A stretch of DNA of 64,000 bases. It comes from CAZYBU01 sp964645775. Lineage in GTDB: Bacteria; Spirochaetota; UBA4802; UBA5550. The notes beneath the pieces were generated by a model. The model was not told the DNA's origin. It searched no databases and saw nothing but the letters and a program-made list of their open reading frames with translations. Shown here in pieces: positions 34,751-43,657 of the stretch (the first letter of the stretch is position 1; each line of letters begins with the position of its first letter). The stretch spans positions 86,313-150,312 of the forward strand of contig CAZYBU010000003.1 of assembly GCA_964645775.1 (NCBI GenBank). The letters are read 5' to 3'. The translations under genes and the position numbers were made by a program.

Positions 34751-35878
34751 ATGTTTGATTCGAATTCTCCGGTCGCTAAAGCTGTCGGATACATCATAAT
34801 CAGCTTTTTCGTGCTTATCATCGCCATCTCCTTCGGCATGCCCGATTTCATGTCACGAATGGGAATGGATAATTCAACGGCCGTCATTATCAATGGAGAA
34901 AAGATACACGTACTCGATTATTTAAGGTTCAGGGACACCCGTTTCGGTCATATCCGTAATAAGAAGATGGAACCCCTTATTCTGAACCAGTTCATAGGAC
35001 ATCGTCTTATCATCCAGGAGGCGAGAAATGCCGGATTCTCAGCCGTTGAGGAACGTATCATTGAAACTATCCACGGAATTGAAGCCTTCCAGACAGACGG
35101 CGCCTACGATGCCGGAAAGTTTAAGAGATTTATCCAGGCATCCCAGTATAGTCTGCAACAGTTTTACACGACCATCGAGCAGGACATAATAAACAGCGAT
35201 TTCAGGGGGGCGATACAGATGGGCATTGCCTTCTCCGGCAATGAGATTGAAAAGATATACAGGTCTAACAATATATCCCTGAAAATACGATTCTCCCGGC
35301 TTCCCATAACCGAACTCAGAAAGCGATTCAGCAGCAGGTTAACGGTTTCCGATGAGGAAGTTGATCAAAAAATAGCTTCCGGCCAGGTGGAGATAAAAGA
35401 CCCGTTGACCGACCGTCAGAGGATAAAAGGGCAGATAAGAAACGAAAAGCTTACCCGGTTAATCAAAGAATTTACCGGAAAGATCAACCGCATGAATCAG
35501 GAAAACGCCTCCTTCCAGAAGGTCGCGCATCTTATGCAGGGAAAAGTCGGAGTATCCACCACTTTCTCCCCGGGAGAAAAAGTACGGGAGGCCGGAGAAA
35601 AAGCGACTCCTATCAGCGGACTCTCCGACAACCCGACCTTCGCTACAACGATCATGGACCTGAAACCGGGTCAGGCGTCCCCTGTAATCCAGGTTCCCGG
35701 CGAACTTATCGTCTTCACCGTGGTAGAACGTGATATGGCTACAGAGGCGCCCACACCGGAAGAGGAGAATAGGATCATGGAAGAGCTTGCATCATCCGCC
35801 TTTCAAAACGTTTACGGAAAGTACATGACATCCCTTTTTGAGAAGTCAAAAATCAAAAAAATGCTAAAAACTGATTGA
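34751..35878 (+). CDS. membrane-anchored periplasmic chaperone (SurA_N/PpiD-like)
   Basis: 375 residues. An N-terminal membrane anchor (AVGYIIISFFVLIIAISFGM) is followed by a SurA_N-type chaperone domain (STAVIINGEKIHVLDYLRFR; FQTDGAYDAGKFKRFIQ) as in PpiD. A parvulin catalytic domain of normal length is not visible between about 190 and 290; only a short C-terminal parvulin-like piece (DLKPGQASPVIQVPGE) remains. It probably holds translocated outer-membrane or periplasmic proteins at the Sec exit. TTGACA at 34677-34682 and TAGGAT at 34702-34707 (19-base spacer) may be its promoter. Confidence 0.75.
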   Translation: MFDSNSPVAKAVGYIIISFFVLIIAISFGMPDFMSRMGMDNSTAVIINGEKIHVLDYLRFRDTRFGHIRNKKMEPLILNQFIGHRLIIQEARNAGFSAVEERIIETIHGIEAFQTDGAYDAGKFKRFIQASQYSLQQFYTTIEQDIINSDFRGAIQMGIAFSGNEIEKIYRSNNISLKIRFSRLPITELRKRFSSRLTVSDEEVDQKIASGQVEIKDPLTDRQRIKGQIRNEKLTRLIKEFTGKINRMNQENASFQKVAHLMQGKVGVSTTFSPGEKVREAGEKATPISGLSDNPTFATTIMDLKPGQASPVIQVPGELIVFTVVERDMATEAPTPEEENRIMEELASSAFQNVYGKYMTSLFEKSKIKKMLKTD

Positions 35879-35943
35879 ACTTATCCATAACGGCGCCTAT
35901 TATGTTTGCTTGCCGGCCACCATCTTAACAATCGGGAAGATAG

Positions 35944-36408
35944 ATGAATATTAATGCAGAGTATGTTAACCCTTTCCTTGAAGCGGCCAGCGCTGTCTTC
36001 AAGTCGATCTTAAACGTCGATCTTAGAAGAGGCAAACTTATCATAAAGGAAAGCCCCCTTCCATCCCTGGAAGTCGCCATCATAATAGGAATAACCGGCG
36101 GCGTTACAGGAGAAGTGATCTACAGTATGAGTTACAACATGGTTTACAAGATCGCCGACATCCTGGCTCCGGGTCTTTCGGAAGAGCAGATCAAGCAGGA
36201 ATACAAGGACATCGTAGGCGAGCTGGCCAACATGATAACCGGGAATGCCATGAACCTCTTCGCCTCCACCGGCAAAAATATTGATATGACCACTCCGACT
36301 GTCGTGGAGGGCAAGGACTTCACCATTACAATGATCAAACAGACGACCCTTGGCATAAACCTCTACAGTCCCATGGGGCAGCTGGAAATGAATATAGCCC
36401 TGAAGTAA
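35944..36408 (+). CDS. cheX: CheX-type chemotaxis phosphatase
   Basis: 154 residues of the CheC/CheX/FliY family. The catalytic helix reads DIVGELANMITGNAMN, giving the conserved ExxN that removes phosphate from CheY-P in the cytoplasm. CheX of this type is common in spirochaetes. The gene stands alone with a strong terminator 25 bases downstream, separate from any chemotaxis operon in the window. A role with the neighbouring STAS proteins cannot be excluded, since stand-alone CheX domains also act in other response pathways. Confidence 0.85.
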   Translation: MNINAEYVNPFLEAASAVFKSILNVDLRRGKLIIKESPLPSLEVAIIIGITGGVTGEVIYSMSYNMVYKIADILAPGLSEEQIKQEYKDIVGELANMITGNAMNLFASTGKNIDMTTPTVVEGKDFTITMIKQTTLGINLYSPMGQLEMNIALK

Positions 36409-36432
36409 TATTCCGCATACACAGTAGATGAT

Positions 36433-36457
36433 AAAAAGCGGCCCTGGCCGCTTTTTT
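36433..36457. terminator. rho-independent terminator after cheX
   Basis: AAAAA, GCGGCC-CT-GGCCGC and six T (stem 36438-36451). Confidence 0.9.
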
Positions 36458-36540
36458 AACGCTATTTTAAAATAATCTTATCATATCTTTATTGAAACGT
36501 CGCACATTCAGGTAGAAACAACAGAAGGTGGTACGCGACG

Positions 36541-36858
36541 ATGAATGATATTCAGACGGAAATCGTCAGCAGCAACCTGGAGCTGACCTTTACTTCAGGC
36601 GAGATTAATATCTATAACACAAGTGATATTGAGAAATTCTTCCTCGATTTCGACAAAAAAAACGGCAAGAAATACGATATCGTAACCTTTAACCTGAAAA
36701 ACGTGGAGACCCTTGATTCCTCAGCCATGGGCTTCCTGGTTCGAACCCATCTTTACCTCGCGCGGCGAAAAAAGGACTTTGTCCTTGCCAACCTGACCTC
36801 CCGGGTAAAAGAGACCTTTGAGAACACCAGACTGAACAGGGACTTCACGATTGTCTGA
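36541..36858 (+). CDS. STAS-domain anti-sigma-factor antagonist
   Basis: 105 residues, a single STAS domain. The loop TLDSSAMGFLV holds the serine that is phosphorylated in SpoIIAA-like proteins. The last strand FVLANLTSRVKETFENTRL is also typical. It acts in the cytoplasm by binding an anti-sigma kinase or similar partner. It has its own 83-base upstream region after the cheX terminator. The partner is not encoded nearby. Confidence 0.85.
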   Translation: MNDIQTEIVSSNLELTFTSGEINIYNTSDIEKFFLDFDKKNGKKYDIVTFNLKNVETLDSSAMGFLVRTHLYLARRKKDFVLANLTSRVKETFENTRLNRDFTIV

Positions 36859-36892
36859 CAATTCATGATGAGGCGATCTGACAGGCGCGTTC

Positions 36893-37534
36893 TTACAGCT
36901 CCGAGGTCGCCGTCCAGTCGGTTTCATCAATGATAAAATCTCCGAAGACAGCGGGGGCCTGTTTCTGCATGATCTTCAGCATATTCAGAGTAACCCGGCG
37001 TATCTCCCACTGGGCGGCTTTTTCAAGCCGCAACTCGAAGATGAACCTCAATTCCCGGAAATTAGCGGAGAAGACAATCTGGCTCTCCAGGGCGTTAGGC
37101 AGGACAAATCGGGCGTCCTGTTTCTTTATTCCAAGTTCACGGAGTTTCCCATAGGTCTGGCGGCTTCTCTCCATGAACTCCCGGTAAACGGCGAGGGCCT
37201 CCCCGCCGGTCTCCAGGAAGGCGGGCGGAATTATGTAACTGAATTCTTTTTCATCCACGTACCTCTGTGACTGCTGAGAAAAACTGGCAAGACGATGACG
37301 CACAAGCTGGTGGGTAAAGGCCCGGGAGGCGCCGAGAATACGAAATGACGCTGATGCGTGTTCCAGGATCGAGTGGTGTCCCCTGCGGATACTTCTTTGA
37401 ATAAAACTTTCGCTGCTCCCTTCGGTTATCCTGTCCAGAGAGAGGTAGCAGGTCCGACCCGCCTCTTCAATCAGTTTTTCGGCGTCAGGTGTTATCGCGA
37501 GGAGCTGGACTTCCGGCTCGAGGATCTCATTCAT
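36893..37534 (-). CDS. thyX: flavin-dependent thymidylate synthase
   Basis: 213 residues. The ThyX motif RHRxxSxxxxSxR is present as RHRLASFSQQSQR. HHSILEHASASFRI (FAD/folate-binding) and the C-terminal ELRFIFELRLEKAAQWEIR also fit. It makes dTMP from dUMP with methylenetetrahydrofolate and NADPH. The start overlaps the rnfA stop by ATGA, so it is the last gene of the rnf transcript, in the place where rnfB usually lies. Confidence 0.95.
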   Translation of the reverse strand: MNEILEPEVQLLAITPDAEKLIEEAGRTCYLSLDRITEGSSESFIQRSIRRGHHSILEHASASFRILGASRAFTHQLVRHRLASFSQQSQRYVDEKEFSYIIPPAFLETGGEALAVYREFMERSRQTYGKLRELGIKKQDARFVLPNALESQIVFSANFRELRFIFELRLEKAAQWEIRRVTLNMLKIMQKQAPAVFGDFIIDETDWTATSEL

Positions 37535-38130
37535 ATCTTCATCCCGGAAAATCCGAGAAAAGCAAGGGCCAGCAGTCCGGCCGTGACAAAGGTGATGGGA
37601 AGGCCCTGGAGATTTTTAGGCACCCTGGCCAGTTCAAGACGCTCACGAATACCGGCCATGAGAAGAAGGGCCAGTGTAAAACCGAGCCCGGCTCCAAACC
37701 CCTGCACAACAGACTTCAAAAGCCCCATCTCCGCGTCCATGAACCCCGAATTAACATTAAGAACGGCAACGCCCAGGACGGCACAGTTGGTTACGATAAG
37801 GGGCAGAAAGATTCCCAGGGCCTCGTAGAGGGTGGGTGAAATCTTCTCTATCGTCATTTCCACCAGCTGTACCAGGGATGCGATTACAAGGATAAAGGAG
37901 ACAGTCCTCAGATAGATAATATCATGGGGGATAAGAATATACTTGTAAATAAGGAACGTGATAAAGGAGGCGAGGGTCATGACAAAGATAACGGCCAGAC
38001 CCATCCCGATAGAGGAATCGATCTTCCGGGATACACCGATAAATGGACAGAGCCCCAGCATCTGGGAAAGGACGTAATTGTTGATAAAAATCGTTGAGAT
38101 AAGTATGGTGAAGAGAATCTCGACTTCCAT
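37531..38130 (-). CDS. rnfA: Rnf complex subunit RnfA
   Basis: 199 residues with six hydrophobic segments. INNYVLSQMLGLCPFIGVS and the half-repeat VTNCAVLGVAVLN, each with one conserved Cys, are the RnfA/NqrE signatures; the pair of Cys is thought to hold an Fe-S centre within the membrane. With RnfE it forms the membrane core that couples ferredoxin:NAD+ electron transfer to Na+ or H+ transport. It follows rnfE with a 2-base gap. Confidence 0.93.
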   Translation of the reverse strand: MEVEILFTILISTIFINNYVLSQMLGLCPFIGVSRKIDSSIGMGLAVIFVMTLASFITFLIYKYILIPHDIIYLRTVSFILVIASLVQLVEMTIEKISPTLYEALGIFLPLIVTNCAVLGVAVLNVNSGFMDAEMGLLKSVVQGFGAGLGFTLALLLMAGIRERLELARVPKNLQGLPITFVTAGLLALAFLGFSGMKI

Positions 38131-38132
38131 GG

Positions 38133-38726
38133 TTACCCCTTCCTTCTCGAGTTAATTGCGTTCATGCCCCAGATCATAAGTCCAAGGGTTATAAAGGCGC
38201 CCGGGGCCAGGATCATGGCCGAAGATGGCTCCATACCGGGTACCAGGGTGTACCCGAGTAATTTATTTGCCCCCAGGGTCTCCCTGAAAAAGGCCAGAAC
38301 CGTCAGGGTGAATCCGAATCCGAACCCCATTCCCAGGCCGTCAATTATGGAAGGGAAAATGGAGTTTTTTGAAGCAAACTCCTCCGCCCGTCCCATGATC
38401 ATGCAGTTGACAACTATAAGGGGTATGAAGATACCGAGGGCCTTGTAGACCTCCGGCTGAAAGGCGTTCATGGTCAACTCCACGATGGTTACGAAACTGG
38501 CAATAATGGTAATAAAGACGGGAATGCGGACGTGCCCCGGGACCAGGTTTTTAATGATGGAGACCAGGACATTGGAGCTGACAAGGACAAAAGTTGTTGC
38601 GAGGGTCATCCAGAGGGCGTTAGATACCGATGTGGTGACCGCCAGTGTGGGGCATAGCCCCAGGCCCAGGACCAGGATCGGGTTTTTTTCCCAGATACCC
38701 TTTGTGAATTCCTTCACATAGTCCAT
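38133..38726 (-). CDS. rnfE: Rnf complex subunit RnfE
   Basis: 197 residues, six hydrophobic segments. NPILVLGLGLCPTLAVTTSV and IPLIVVNCMIMGRAEEFA are the two inverted half-repeats of RnfE/NqrD. GlyCys positions match. It pairs with RnfA in the membrane core. Start overlaps the rnfG stop by one base (TAATG type). Confidence 0.93.
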   Translation of the reverse strand: MDYVKEFTKGIWEKNPILVLGLGLCPTLAVTTSVSNALWMTLATTFVLVSSNVLVSIIKNLVPGHVRIPVFITIIASFVTIVELTMNAFQPEVYKALGIFIPLIVVNCMIMGRAEEFASKNSIFPSIIDGLGMGFGFGFTLTVLAFFRETLGANKLLGYTLVPGMEPSSAMILAPGAFITLGLMIWGMNAINSRRKG

Positions 38727-39436
38727 TAATTCACCTCCCCGGTTTTATTCTTATTCACGTTCTGATCTTTTTCCTCTTCCGGGGCCGGAATTTCGACCTC
38801 TTTTTTCAGCAGACTCATGCCCCGGTCGATCGCATCTATCACGGCCTTCGCGGTGATAGTGGCTCCCGTAATGGAGGTAATGGCGTTCTTCTCCTTAAGG
38901 TCATCACTCATGGAGGGGGTCCAGTCCCCCTTTTGGACTATCTGGATTTTCTCGGTCAGGTCAAGACCGGAAAACTGCCGCTGGAACCAGGGTTCCCCCG
39001 GCTTCTCCTCTCCTCCTCTCCCGAAAAGCTTTCCAAAAAAGGTGGTGGTGGAAGCTACCTCCGTACAGCGTGCCCCGAGGCCCGGCGTCTCCGTCTGCTG
39101 AAGGATAGATATGCCGAGCACCTTCCCCCGGTCATTCACTCCTACCATGATACGGATATCCCCGCTATAGCCGGGCTCAGAAGAGATATAAGCGTACCCT
39201 TTTCGGCCATCCTTCCGTGCCGGCCAGTATGTGAACTCCTTTCCCTCAATATCCGCGGTTACCTTCTCTTTAATGTCGAAGCCCGGAAGAACGTTCGAAA
39301 GGGCCCGTTGTTCTTTCTCACGTTGCTGTCTCTCGATACTGGGCTGAGTCACCTCCCGGATATGGGAGAGGGAAAGCGCGGCGACAAAGGTGGCCACGGT
39401 CAGAACGAAGGCCGGTTTCAGTATGGCACCTGTCAT
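38726..39436 (-). CDS. rnfG: Rnf complex subunit RnfG (covalent FMN protein)
   Basis: 236 residues: one N-terminal membrane helix, then a periplasmic FMN-binding domain. ETPGLGARC is conserved, and SITGATITAKAVIDAI carries the threonine that receives FMN by ApbE. The C-terminus has an acidic/Lys-rich tail. It overlaps rnfD by ATGA. ApbE is not in the window. Confidence 0.92.
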   Translation of the reverse strand: MTGAILKPAFVLTVATFVAALSLSHIREVTQPSIERQQREKEQRALSNVLPGFDIKEKVTADIEGKEFTYWPARKDGRKGYAYISSEPGYSGDIRIMVGVNDRGKVLGISILQQTETPGLGARCTEVASTTTFFGKLFGRGGEEKPGEPWFQRQFSGLDLTEKIQIVQKGDWTPSMSDDLKEKNAITSITGATITAKAVIDAIDRGMSLLKKEVEIPAPEEEKDQNVNKNKTGEVN

Positions 39437-40521
39437 GCACGGGCCTCCTTTTCTACGCGGCCGAATATCTTCGGACGTGTGTAGCGATCAATAAGGGGCA
39501 CCAGGGCGTTCATAAGCAGGATGGAGTAGGAGACCCCCTCCGGGTACCCCCCCCATACACGAATGACAAAGGTAATGATACCACATCCTGCCGCGAAAAT
39601 GATCATCCCCTTCGGCGTAACCGGGGATGTTGTCATGTCGGTGGCCATGAAGAAAGCCCCCAGGACAAGCCCGCCTGAAAGGATATGGTAGGTCATGGCC
39701 AGATGAGGACTGGAGTTTCCGGTAAGGAAATAATACATAAAAGAGAGAAGGGCCACGGTTCCGATATAGGTCACGGGAATATGCCAGGTAATGATTCTTC
39801 GGATCAGGAGGATGAGACCTCCCAGGAGTAGAAAAAGCACCGACGTCTCACCGATACACCCGCCAATGTTACCGACAAAAAGAGACTCCAGTACGCTCTG
39901 GGAGGTCAGAAAATCATTGATCTGCGCCATTGTAACATTGTGTTCCGCAACGAGTTTCGGGGCCTCCTTGAGGGCTGTCAGGTGAGTGGCACCTGAAAGA
40001 GTGTCGAAAACTTCAGGAGGGAGGTTGGAGTTGTTGGAAAATCCGCTTGAAAACCTTCCCCCGTTGGCGAACTCATGCCACCCTGTGGTCATATGCACCG
40101 GCCAGGAGGCCAGCATAAAGGCCCGGGCCGCCAGCGCCGGGTTGAAAACGTTAAATCCCAGGCCGCCGAAGAGCTGTTTAACGATAATAATGGCAAAAAA
40201 CGAACCGATGGCGACCATCCACCAGGGCGCTCCCGGGGGTACGTTCATGGCCACCAGCAGGCCGGTAATAACGGCTGAACCATCCGTAAGGGAGAGGGGA
40301 TGCTTCATTCCCAGCTGGAAGAGAGCCTCGGCCGCAACAGCGGCGATCACCCCGGAAAGAAGCAGGACCAGGGAGTTAAGACCGAAGATATACACTGAAT
40401 AGAATGCGGCCGGCATAAGAGCGGCCACAACGGTCCACATTATCATGGGGACCGACTGTCCCGTGGAGATATGGGGAGCGTTTGAAATGTGCAGGGTGCC
40501 GGTTTCCTTAGTTTCCGCCAT
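39433..40521 (-). CDS. rnfD: Rnf complex subunit RnfD
   Basis: 362 residues with about eight membrane helices. The flavinylation site is SGATHLTALKEAP, and FGGLGFNVFNPALAARAFML and DMTTSPVTPKGMIIFAAGCG are typical of RnfD/NqrB. It carries covalent FMN and lies in the membrane core. It lies 13 bases after rnfC. Confidence 0.93.
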   Translation of the reverse strand: MAETKETGTLHISNAPHISTGQSVPMIMWTVVAALMPAAFYSVYIFGLNSLVLLLSGVIAAVAAEALFQLGMKHPLSLTDGSAVITGLLVAMNVPPGAPWWMVAIGSFFAIIIVKQLFGGLGFNVFNPALAARAFMLASWPVHMTTGWHEFANGGRFSSGFSNNSNLPPEVFDTLSGATHLTALKEAPKLVAEHNVTMAQINDFLTSQSVLESLFVGNIGGCIGETSVLFLLLGGLILLIRRIITWHIPVTYIGTVALLSFMYYFLTGNSSPHLAMTYHILSGGLVLGAFFMATDMTTSPVTPKGMIIFAAGCGIITFVIRVWGGYPEGVSYSILLMNALVPLIDRYTRPKIFGRVEKEARA

Positions 40522-40534
40522 ACCGTATCAATCC

Positions 40535-41851
40535 TTATCCACGTTTACTCTTTAATCGCTGCTGGGCCAGTTTTATAAAATGGCTCAAAGGCCGTTTAGC
40601 GGGACAGGTATAGGTGCATGACCCGCACATGATGCAGTCATAGGGATTCAGTTCTTCCGCGATATCCATTCTTTCATATTCCACGGCGGCGCCGATATCA
40701 CAGGGGACCATGTTCATGGGACATACCTGGACACACTTCCCGCATCGAATACACTCCGAGTAATCCTCCAGGTTTACTTCCTTCTCCGAGAGGAAAAGTA
40801 TGCCGGAGGTACCCTTCACCACCGGTATATCCATGGTGGGGATGGCAAGTCCGCACATGGGACCACCTATTACCACCTTGGCCGGATCGCCCGTCAATCC
40901 GCCGCATTCTTCAATGATATCTGATATCCTGGTGCCGAGACGAACCTTATAGTTTCCCGGACGAGCTATCATGCTGCCGCTTACCGTAACATATCTCTCG
41001 TAGAGGGGTTTATCCAGCATAACGGCCTGCCGAATAGCGTAAATGGTGCCCACGTTCTGCACCACGATACCCACTTCCATGGGAAGACCGCCGGAAGGGA
41101 CTCGTCGTCCGGTCAGGGTATAGATGAGCTGTTTCTCCGCTCCCTGGGGATACTTGGTCTTTACCCCGCGGACGGTTATAGTTTCCGCCAGACCCGCTTT
41201 TACAACGGCATCCGTGAGCGTTCTGACAGCCTTCGGCTTGTTGTTCTCAATCCCTATTATTGCCCGGTCAATACCGAGGGCCCGGAGTGTAATACGGATC
41301 CCTTCTATGATCTCTCCCGGGGAGGTTCGCATGAGAACATCGTCTACCGTGAGGTAGGGCTCACATTCCGCTCCATTAATAACAAGAAGGTCTATGGTTT
41401 TCCCTTCCGGTGGAGAGAGCTTGACTGCCGTTGGAAAGGCGGCCCCTCCCAGCCCCACGATTCCAGCCGAGCGGATACGGGAGATTATATCATCTTTAGA
41501 AAGAGAATCTATTTCGCCGTTTACCACGGGATGGGATGATGAGAAGGACCCCTCCGACTCAATGACAATGGTTGTCTGGACCGGATAGATCCCGGGATGG
41601 TCGGCTATCTCCGTCACCTTGCCCGAGACGGGAGCGTGAACGTTCGCGCTTATAAAGCCGTCGCTCTCCGCGACCAGCTGGCCTTCTTCCACGGTATCCC
41701 CCGCTTCAACCAGGGGACGAGCCGGCTTCCCGATATGCTGCTGCACGGGAAGATAGCATACCGTTGGTATGGAGAGATTGGAAAACTCTATCTCTTCCGT
41801 GATCCCCTTATTCTCGGGAGGATGGATACCGCCTGAGAAGGTCCCTGGCAT
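40535..41851 (-). CDS. rnfC: Rnf complex subunit RnfC
   Basis: 438 residues. It is the cytoplasmic NADH-binding subunit. The N-terminal barrel, the FMN/NADH domain (IVGLGGAAFPTAVKLSPPEG, LVINGAECEPYL), SLBB region and two ferredoxin motifs CIRCGKCVQVCPMN and CIMCGSCTYTCPAK are in the order expected for RnfC rather than NqrA. It is first of the rnfCDGEA set. A small cysteine protein lies immediately upstream. Confidence 0.94.
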   Translation of the reverse strand: MPGTFSGGIHPPENKGITEEIEFSNLSIPTVCYLPVQQHIGKPARPLVEAGDTVEEGQLVAESDGFISANVHAPVSGKVTEIADHPGIYPVQTTIVIESEGSFSSSHPVVNGEIDSLSKDDIISRIRSAGIVGLGGAAFPTAVKLSPPEGKTIDLLVINGAECEPYLTVDDVLMRTSPGEIIEGIRITLRALGIDRAIIGIENNKPKAVRTLTDAVVKAGLAETITVRGVKTKYPQGAEKQLIYTLTGRRVPSGGLPMEVGIVVQNVGTIYAIRQAVMLDKPLYERYVTVSGSMIARPGNYKVRLGTRISDIIEECGGLTGDPAKVVIGGPMCGLAIPTMDIPVVKGTSGILFLSEKEVNLEDYSECIRCGKCVQVCPMNMVPCDIGAAVEYERMDIAEELNPYDCIMCGSCTYTCPAKRPLSHFIKLAQQRLKSKRG

Positions 41852-41853
41852 AC

Positions 41854-42135
41854 TCAGACATCCCTGGTGGAGTAGATTTCATCCTTGATGGGAAGCTCTT
41901 TGCGAAGGTTTTTGATGTAAGGAAAGAGCTCGCCGGACTCCTGGTAGAATTCACAGTCTTCCATGATCCGCCGGGCCACGGTAAAATACTTGTAGAGCTT
42001 CTCCTCACCGGAACGCTTGACCCACTTCTTTTTGAGGCATTTGACACGAAGCACGTACCTGTCCGGTTCAGATTCGTACTGTCGAATAACAATACAGTTC
42101 TGGCAGTTGGCGCAGAATATCTTTTCCTTGGCCAT
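41854..42135 (-). CDS. small cysteine-containing protein at the head of the rnf transcript
   Basis: 93 residues with five cysteines: FCANCQNCIVI at the N-terminus, VKCLKKKW and EDCEFY. It is basic and cytoplasmic. The gene ends two bases before rnfC, and AAGGAGTAATAC lies before its start, so it is the first gene of the rnf operon. It may bind an Fe-S cluster or zinc and could help Rnf assembly or regulation. I do not recognise a named family. Confidence 0.75.
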   Translation of the reverse strand: MAKEKIFCANCQNCIVIRQYESEPDRYVLRVKCLKKKWVKRSGEEKLYKYFTVARRIMEDCEFYQESGELFPYIKNLRKELPIKDEIYSTRDV

Positions 42136-42436
42136 GTATTACTCCTTGCGATCGCAATGCTGGATTGTCAGAAAACAGGCTGCTTTTCTTCACTGTAGAG
42201 CAGTTTGCTCAAAGTTTCAATTGATTTTTTTTCACTAAAATCGTCAACCTATTTTTTGAATGTTTGCATGGCAGGATGTTACCTGCCCCACCAGCGTTTC
42301 TTTCTGCGCTCCCTGCGCTGATCAATATTGAACGTTACCACATCCCGGTAATGATGCTCCGGTTCCTTTTGCGAAAATGTTATTGCAATCAATTCCCGAA
42401 GGACTATTATTCATTACAATCGCAGGAGAGGTCGCC

Positions 42437-43381
42437 ATGAAAATGAAATCAGTTCTTATTACATTGATCGCAACAGCCATCCTGTCCGCAATACTTCTCT
42501 CCGGGTGCGGGCAAAAGGACGCCTCCGCCCCCATGGAAAAAATGGAGAAGGCCCTGACCGTAGAGGAGAAGGCCCCTGCCCGAAAGCTGGACTCGCCCCG
42601 TTCCATTGACCGGCACTTCCTTGCGGAGATGGAAAAAGCGGAGGGCCGATACCTTGAATACCATGTTCACCTGACCTACAGGACCGAAGACTTCACCGCC
42701 TCCCGTCACGGGCTGCTCAATGTGGTTCAGAAATACGGATTCATGGAAAAAGCCACGACCAGAAAGGACTCCGAGCGCCCGATCCTTACGTCGATCTTCC
42801 GGGTGAAAAACGAGGAGCTTTACTCCGCCATCAGGGAATGCGACACTCTTGGAGTTCTTGTCTCGGAAAAAATAACCGTCACCGACCACACCCCCGACAT
42901 GGTCTACCAGCAAATAAAACGTGAAAGAGAAGAGAGACGCGTACTGAAGAAGGAAAGAGCCCTGAAGGACGTGAAACAGGGAGAGAAGTCCTGGCGCGAG
43001 GTCCAGGAGTCCCTGGAAAATAGCGAAAATGAACTGGACCGCCAGCGTTTTGAAAAATGGAAAATCGAAGACCGGGTGACCTGGTCCACACTTAAAGTCA
43101 CCCTTAAAGGTCCGGTCCTCCCTTCAAAGCCGGTTGAGCTGAAAATACCCTCCTTCCGGAACGCCCTGGCGGAGGCTCTCCAGATAGTCCTCTATATCCT
43201 GTACATCCTTGTGGCCCTGCTGCCTCTCCTTATACTCGCAGGCCTGGCCTGGTACTTCCGGAGCTATATAAAAACTATTTTTAAACGGGGAGCCGGGCAG
43301 GATGGATCACCTGACAACGGGACGTCTTCCGTCGGCGGAAAGGGTAAGTCGACCGGTAAGAAGACAGGCCGGAAAGGTTAG
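42437..43381 (+). CDS. DUF4349-like lipoprotein with C-terminal membrane helix
   Basis: 314 residues from ATG 42437 (AGGAGAGGT four bases upstream). Signal peptide with lipobox LLSGC. The middle has the pattern typical of DUF4349: an N-terminal beta region (LEYHVHLTYRTEDF), DTLGVLVSEKITVTDHTPDM, a long coiled coil (about 165-215), TWSTLKVTLKGP and a C-terminal membrane helix (IVLYILYILVALLPLLILAG) with a basic tail. Function of the family is unknown. The 300 bases upstream (42136-42436) hold a GGCAGG/CCTGCC hairpin at 42270-42287 and no firm gene. Confidence 0.82.
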   Translation: MKMKSVLITLIATAILSAILLSGCGQKDASAPMEKMEKALTVEEKAPARKLDSPRSIDRHFLAEMEKAEGRYLEYHVHLTYRTEDFTASRHGLLNVVQKYGFMEKATTRKDSERPILTSIFRVKNEELYSAIRECDTLGVLVSEKITVTDHTPDMVYQQIKREREERRVLKKERALKDVKQGEKSWREVQESLENSENELDRQRFEKWKIEDRVTWSTLKVTLKGPVLPSKPVELKIPSFRNALAEALQIVLYILYILVALLPLLILAGLAWYFRSYIKTIFKRGAGQDGSPDNGTSSVGGKGKSTGKKTGRKG

Positions 43382-43405
43382 ATTGCCGGCTGGGAAGAGA
43401 TTATA

Positions 43406-43483
43406 ATGAAAAACCGATTTCAGGACTGGCTTTCACAGGCGGAACAATTCCTGGCGTTCGTCCGGGAGGCGGTCCATGGATAA
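43406..43483 (+). CDS. possible 25-residue peptide
   Basis: ATG 43406 to TAA 43481-43483, with GGGAAGAGA about 6 bases upstream. It encodes MKNRFQDWLSQAEQ and eleven more residues, one amphipathic helix. It could be a real small protein or a remnant of a HEPN-like helix (W..QAE). The rest of 43382-43657 shows nothing else. Confidence 0.25.
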   Translation: MKNRFQDWLSQAEQFLAFVREAVHG

Positions 43484-43657
43484 ATCTGTCTGGTCCGGTT
43501 TCCCGGGCCTGTTTTTTCAGGTATCATTCGTTCCATAGTCGTAACGATAGTCTATAAGGGTTCTCTTTCAACCCGTTTTTTCAGGCAGGATGGTTATAGC
43601 TGAACATAAGAAGAAAAACTGCTTGCAACAGAATATCTTGCGTCAAATCTACATGTC

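Noticed and set aside
42279..42392. Minus-strand 37-codon frame ending in a basic RRERRKKRWWGR peptide
   Set aside because: The end looks protein-like, but only a TTG start is available and it has no ribosome site; too weak to annotate.
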